Origin: Actinomyces massiliensis 4401292
Lineage (GTDB): Bacteria; Actinomycetota; Actinomycetes; Actinomycetales; Actinomycetaceae
Reading direction: 5' to 3'
Assembly (NCBI RefSeq): GCF_000269805.1
Contig: NZ_JH711481.1
Span: forward strand, 1,861,789-1,925,788
DNA length: 64,000 bases
In this document: positions 61,000 to 64,000 of the stretch, in pieces
How the letters are laid out: every line of letters begins with the position of its first letter
How positions within the stretch are numbered: position 1 is the first letter of the stretch
Position numbers and translations under genes: made by a program
Notes under the pieces: model-generated
Told to the model about the DNA's origin: nothing
Databases searched by the model: none
Seen by the model: the letters and a program-made list of their open reading frames with translations, nothing else

Positions 61000-63405
61000 T
61001 CAGCGCTGAGCCAGCACGAAGGGATGCACCGCCGTCGCCCCGGCCCGCCGCAGTATCGAGGCGGCGACCGTGAGCGTCCACCCCGAGTTGGTCCAGTCGT
61101 CGACGAGGATCACCCGCGCCCCGTGGAGTCGGGCCCGGGCGTCATCCGACCACTCGTCCAGGGTCAGGGAGCGCGCCACCTCGGCGAGCCGGTGGGCGCT
61201 GCCGACGTCGTGACGGCCCGGATCGCCGCGAACTCCGATTATTCCCAAGGGCATGGCGGCGAGGTGATGGGCGAGTGCCCGACCTATGTGGCGCACGAGT
61301 CGGGGGCGGCGCCGCGACTCGATGAGAACGATGCACAGCGGTAGGCCGTCCGGCTGTGAGGACGAGTCTGCAGGGATGGTTCTGGCATCTTCGTCATTCT
61401 CTCCCGTCGTGTCCTCAATGAGGGCCGCCAGGCGTTCGGCTACCTGAAGTACCGGGGCCCGCAGTGCGTTGGGAACCTCGGCATCAGAGCCCGGCTCGAT
61501 CAGCTCGCGCAGTGCCCCGGCCACGCCCAGGCCGTCCATCCTCCCCACGGCCATGCCCGTTCCGGCGCGCTCGGACTCCTTGATCCGTCCGCGTAGAGCG
61601 GGCAGTCCGAGTCTGTCCATCCCGGTGGGCCACTGCCGGCGGGGTGTCAGGGCGACCCCCACCTGGGACAGTGAGGCGCGGGCCGCTCTCAATTCCTCCT
61701 CCTGCGGCTCTCGGGCCAATGTGAGACCGCCGCACAGGTCGCACGCCCCGCAGCGCCAGCCTGCGCGCATCGTCGGGTCGTCGAGGGCCGAGCGCAGGAA
61801 GGCCATCCGGCACTCGGGCGCCTCCAGCGACTCATAGCGGAGCATCGCCTCCTGCTCGTGGACTCGAGCGGCCTCGACGCGCGCGTACCGCTCGGCATCG
61901 TAGACCCAGGGCCGGCCAGTGGACGTCCAGCCTCCCCGCACCCGCCGCACCGCGCCGTCGACGTCCAGGACCTTGAGCATGGACTCCAGTCGTGTGCGGC
62001 GCAGACTCGTGACGGTCTCCAGCACATTCGTGCTCAACGATCCCCCGCCCTCCTCGGCGGCGTCATCGAGAGCCGCCAGGACCTCACGGACCGCGGGCTC
62101 GGGCGGGAATCCCTGAGCACCGAACCAGTCCCAGATGGAGCGGTCCTCGGCTCCCGGCAGTAGCACCACCTCGGCGCGATCGACGCCCCGACCGGCTCGT
62201 CCGACCTGCTGGTAGTAGGACACCGGTGAGCTCGGCGCCCCCATATGGACCACGAATGCCAAGTCGGGCTTGTCGAAACCCATGCCCAGGGCCGAGGTCG
62301 CCACAAGCGCCTTGACTCGGTTCTCCTTGAGGTCCTCCTCAAGGCGCTCCCGTTCCGCCGCGTCGGTCTGCCCGGTGTAGACGGCCGCTTTCACACCCGC
62401 GTCGCGTAGACGTTCGCTCACCTCCCCGGCTGCTGAGACCGTCAGGCAGTACACGATTCCCGAACCGGGAGCGTCGCGAAGATATGCGGTCAGCCATGCC
62501 AGGCGCGACGCGGCATCGGGCAGGCGGCGCACGCCCAGGTGAAGGGAGTCCCGCTCCAAGGACCCTCTCATGACGAGGACCTGTGCGTCCGGGGGCTCCG
62601 ATGCGTTACCGGCGAGCTGCTCGGCGACGTCGGCCGTGACACGGGCGTTGGCCGTCGCCGTGGTGGCCAGGACCGGCGTGCGCGGGGGCAGATCCGCCAG
62701 CAGGGTGCGGATCCGCCGATAGTCGGGACGGAAATCATGGCCCCAGTCCGATATGCAGTGCGCTTCGTCGATGACCACCAGGCCGGCGTCAGCGGCCAGG
62801 TGGGGGAGGACCTCGTCCCGGAAGGCCGGGTTGTTGAGCCGTTCGGGGGACACCAGTAGGACGTCGACGGCGCCGTCGCGAACCTGGGCCTCGATCTCCT
62901 GCCACTGCGCGGCGTTGGCGGAGTTTATGGTGACGGCATTGATGCCCGCGCGGCGGGCGGCTGAGACCTGGTCGCGCATGAGGGCCAGCAGCGGGGAGAT
63001 GATGACCGTCGGTCCGGATGCGGGGCCGGGCTGCCTGGCGGGCGGCGGAGTGGGCGGTGCCCATGCGCCTCCCGCAGCACCTTCGGCGCTGTGCGCCCCG
63101 GCACCTGAGTCGAACCGCTCGGGTCCCCAGCCCTCGCGCAGCAGGACTGTCGCCACGAAGTAGACGGCAGACTTCCCCCAACCGGTGCGCTGGACCACCA
63201 GGGCTCGACGGCGCTGGACCACCAGGGCGCGGATGGCTCGCCACTGGTCCTCCCGCAGGTGGGCATCGCTGCGCCCGACGAGCTCGCGCAGGACCGCCTC
63301 GGCGCGCTCGCGGAGCGGAGAAGCGGAGGACATCTCGAGGGGGTCGTCGATTTCGTCGATGCCGTTGATGTCATCAGGGGGAGTGTCGGCGGCGGGCGGG
63401 CTCAT
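61000..63405 (-). CDS. RecQ-family helicase fused to a phosphoribosyltransferase-like domain
   Basis: 801 residues. Superfamily 2 helicase core: LREDQWRAIRALV, Walker A RTGWGKSAVYF (about 73-83), VIDEAHCISDWGHDFRPDYRRI, TATAN, and motif VI QQVGRAGRG. A Pro/Gly/Ala-rich insert (about 98-130) splits motifs I and Ia. A four-Cys zinc cluster (CRMAFL..CGACDLCGG) follows the winged-helix region. The C-terminal ~130 residues form a ComF-like phosphoribosyltransferase domain, with the PRPP loop VILVDDWTNSG at 765-775. Probably a DNA repair helicase. The ATG at 63405 lacks a ribosome site but has TAGCGT six bases upstream. Divergent from marR. Confidence 0.9.
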   Translation of the reverse strand: MSPPAADTPPDDINGIDEIDDPLEMSSASPLRERAEAVLRELVGRSDAHLREDQWRAIRALVVQRRRALVVQRTGWGKSAVYFVATVLLREGWGPERFDSGAGAHSAEGAAGGAWAPPTPPPARQPGPASGPTVIISPLLALMRDQVSAARRAGINAVTINSANAAQWQEIEAQVRDGAVDVLLVSPERLNNPAFRDEVLPHLAADAGLVVIDEAHCISDWGHDFRPDYRRIRTLLADLPPRTPVLATTATANARVTADVAEQLAGNASEPPDAQVLVMRGSLERDSLHLGVRRLPDAASRLAWLTAYLRDAPGSGIVYCLTVSAAGEVSERLRDAGVKAAVYTGQTDAAERERLEEDLKENRVKALVATSALGMGFDKPDLAFVVHMGAPSSPVSYYQQVGRAGRGVDRAEVVLLPGAEDRSIWDWFGAQGFPPEPAVREVLAALDDAAEEGGGSLSTNVLETVTSLRRTRLESMLKVLDVDGAVRRVRGGWTSTGRPWVYDAERYARVEAARVHEQEAMLRYESLEAPECRMAFLRSALDDPTMRAGWRCGACDLCGGLTLAREPQEEELRAARASLSQVGVALTPRRQWPTGMDRLGLPALRGRIKESERAGTGMAVGRMDGLGVAGALRELIEPGSDAEVPNALRAPVLQVAERLAALIEDTTGENDEDARTIPADSSSQPDGLPLCIVLIESRRRPRLVRHIGRALAHHLAAMPLGIIGVRGDPGRHDVGSAHRLAEVARSLTLDEWSDDARARLHGARVILVDDWTNSGWTLTVAASILRRAGATAVHPFVLAQR

Positions 63406-63411
63406 GCGACC

Positions 63412-63417
63412 ACGCTA
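63412..63417 (-). promoter_or_regulatory. Leaderless-type -10 element of the RecQ-like gene
   Basis: TAGCGT on the minus strand, six bases before the ATG at 63405; identical hexamer and spacing to the element at 1573-1578. Confidence 0.5.
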
Positions 63418-63468
63418 ACCCGGGCCTGTGACGCTTTCAGCGCGCCGATAAGAAGTGGCCCATTTCAT

Positions 63469-63548
63469 ACAGGTACCGTGTGGAGATGATTGACTTTATT
63501 TGGAAGGCGCCTGTAGTTTCGGGGCGTCAGAAATCAACAGGTGCCTGT
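63469..63548. promoter_or_regulatory. Operator-like array and promoter upstream of marR
   Basis: GGNNCC-centred sites at 63472-63477 (CAGGTACCGTG), 63506-63511 (AAGGCGCCTGT) and 63540-63545 (CAGGTGCCTGT) are spaced exactly 34 bp centre to centre. The middle site lies between a -35 TTGACT (63490-63495) and a -10 TAGTTT (63514-63519, 18-bp spacer). A further GGTGCC occurs at 63555. Likely binding sites for the MarR protein. Confidence 0.5.
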
Positions 63549-63581
63549 CTATTGGGTGCCTCTGGACACCAGGAGATTCTC

Positions 63582-64000
63582 ATGAACACCACACGTACAG
63601 GACTTCACGAGCGGCTACGCCGCCTTCATCGGCTCATGCGTCGTCGTCACGTCGCCACCCATGCCCATGCCGGCCCCTTGGCCGACACCACTCGCGGACG
63701 CGGCCGGGTGCTCGCCGCCCTGAAGATGCAGAGCCCCATCCCCACTCGCGAGCTCGCCTACCTCCTCGACATCCGCCAGCAGTCCCTCAACGAGCTGCTC
63801 AAGAAGCTCCAGGCCGACGGGCTCATCGAGCGCGCCCCTTCCGAGACCGACCGGCGCATCATGATGGTTGCCCTGACCGAGGCCGGCCGAGCCGTCGAGA
63901 TCGGTCGGGAGGACGCCGACTACCTCGACGCCTTGACCGACGAGGAGGTCGAGACCCTGGTCGGGCTCCTCGATAAGCTCATCAATGCGCTGGAGGCAGA
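63582..64000 (+). CDS. MarR-family transcriptional regulator, N-terminal part (runs off window)
   Basis: 139 residues visible, open at the window edge. A winged helix of the MarR type: LADTTRGRGRVLAALKMQ, IPTRELAYLLDIRQQSLNELLKKLQADGLIERAPSETDRRIMMVALTEAGR (recognition helix and wing), then a C-terminal dimerisation helix. ATG at 63582 is seven bases after AGGAG. It is expected to regulate itself through the GGNNCC sites upstream, and possibly the recQ-like gene on the other side. Confidence 0.88.
   Translation, partial: MNTTRTGLHERLRRLHRLMRRRHVATHAHAGPLADTTRGRGRVLAALKMQSPIPTRELAYLLDIRQQSLNELLKKLQADGLIERAPSETDRRIMMVALTEAGRAVEIGREDADYLDALTDEEVETLVGLLDKLINALEA

Noticed and set aside
1-64000. 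tRNA, rRNA, CRISPR arrays, insertion sequences and prophage genes
   Set aside because: None seen: no cloverleaf-like sequences, no regularly spaced direct repeats of CRISPR size, no transposase or integrase motifs.

Overview
The window is high-GC, densely coded DNA from an actinobacterium. Gene order (mraZ-rsmH-ftsL-ftsI-murE-murF-mraY-murD-ftsW-murG-murC-ftsQ-ftsZ-pgeF-sepF-yggT-divIVA-lspA, with no ftsA, ddl or murB), many GTG starts, a DUF3040 protein and a Wag31-type DivIVA point to Actinobacteria. An Actinomycetaceae (Actinomyces-like) host is my inference from overall gene flavour; I could not search a database.

Layout. 1-3.8 kb: the end of a PAC2-family gene, a spermidine-synthase-like protein, DNA polymerase IV and an MgtC/SapB membrane protein. 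3.8-9.5 kb: a minus-strand operon for a binding-protein-dependent ABC importer, a 2H phosphoesterase and a LacI-type repressor; a LacI-type operator overlaps the predicted transcription start of the operon. 9.9-32.2 kb: DUF3040, then the complete division and cell-wall (dcw) cluster running into pgeF, sepF, yggT, divIVA, lspA and an RluA-family pseudouridine synthase. Most junctions overlap by 1-8 bp (ATGA, GTGA, TGATG), so translational coupling is the rule. 32.3-38 kb: GNAT, ketopantoate reductase, dnaE and a small S4 protein.

38-61 kb is an exopolysaccharide region with two different assembly logics side by side. The first (38.2-50.1 kb) is Wzx/Wzy-like: a secreted beta-helix protein, a Wzz/BY-kinase fusion and a polyprenyl-phosphate sugar-1-phosphate transferase on the plus strand, facing a minus-strand operon of polymerase, flippase and three glycosyltransferases. 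An ADP-ribosylglycohydrolase separates it from the second (52.0-61.0 kb), which looks synthase-dependent: a small membrane protein, a processive GT2, a membrane-anchored beta-sandwich protein, a UDP-GlcNAc 2-epimerase, hisD, a DUF2334 deacetylase and a Tat/lipobox clan GH-A glycosidase. Together they could make, deacetylate and trim a HexNAc polymer, by analogy with Ica/Pga/Pel but with different parts. The window ends with a RecQ-phosphoribosyltransferase fusion and the start of a divergent MarR-family gene.

Regulatory DNA is unusually readable: a 10-bp-phased MraZ box array, a LacI-type operator, matching 7-5-7 dyads before ftsZ and divIVA, at least five leaderless-type promoters (TANNNT, six bases, start codon), nested dyads before the Wzz/kinase gene, and GGNNCC sites every 34 bp before marR. 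Degenerate 9-10-bp tandem repeats recur in intergenic DNA and in disordered protein linkers throughout the window.
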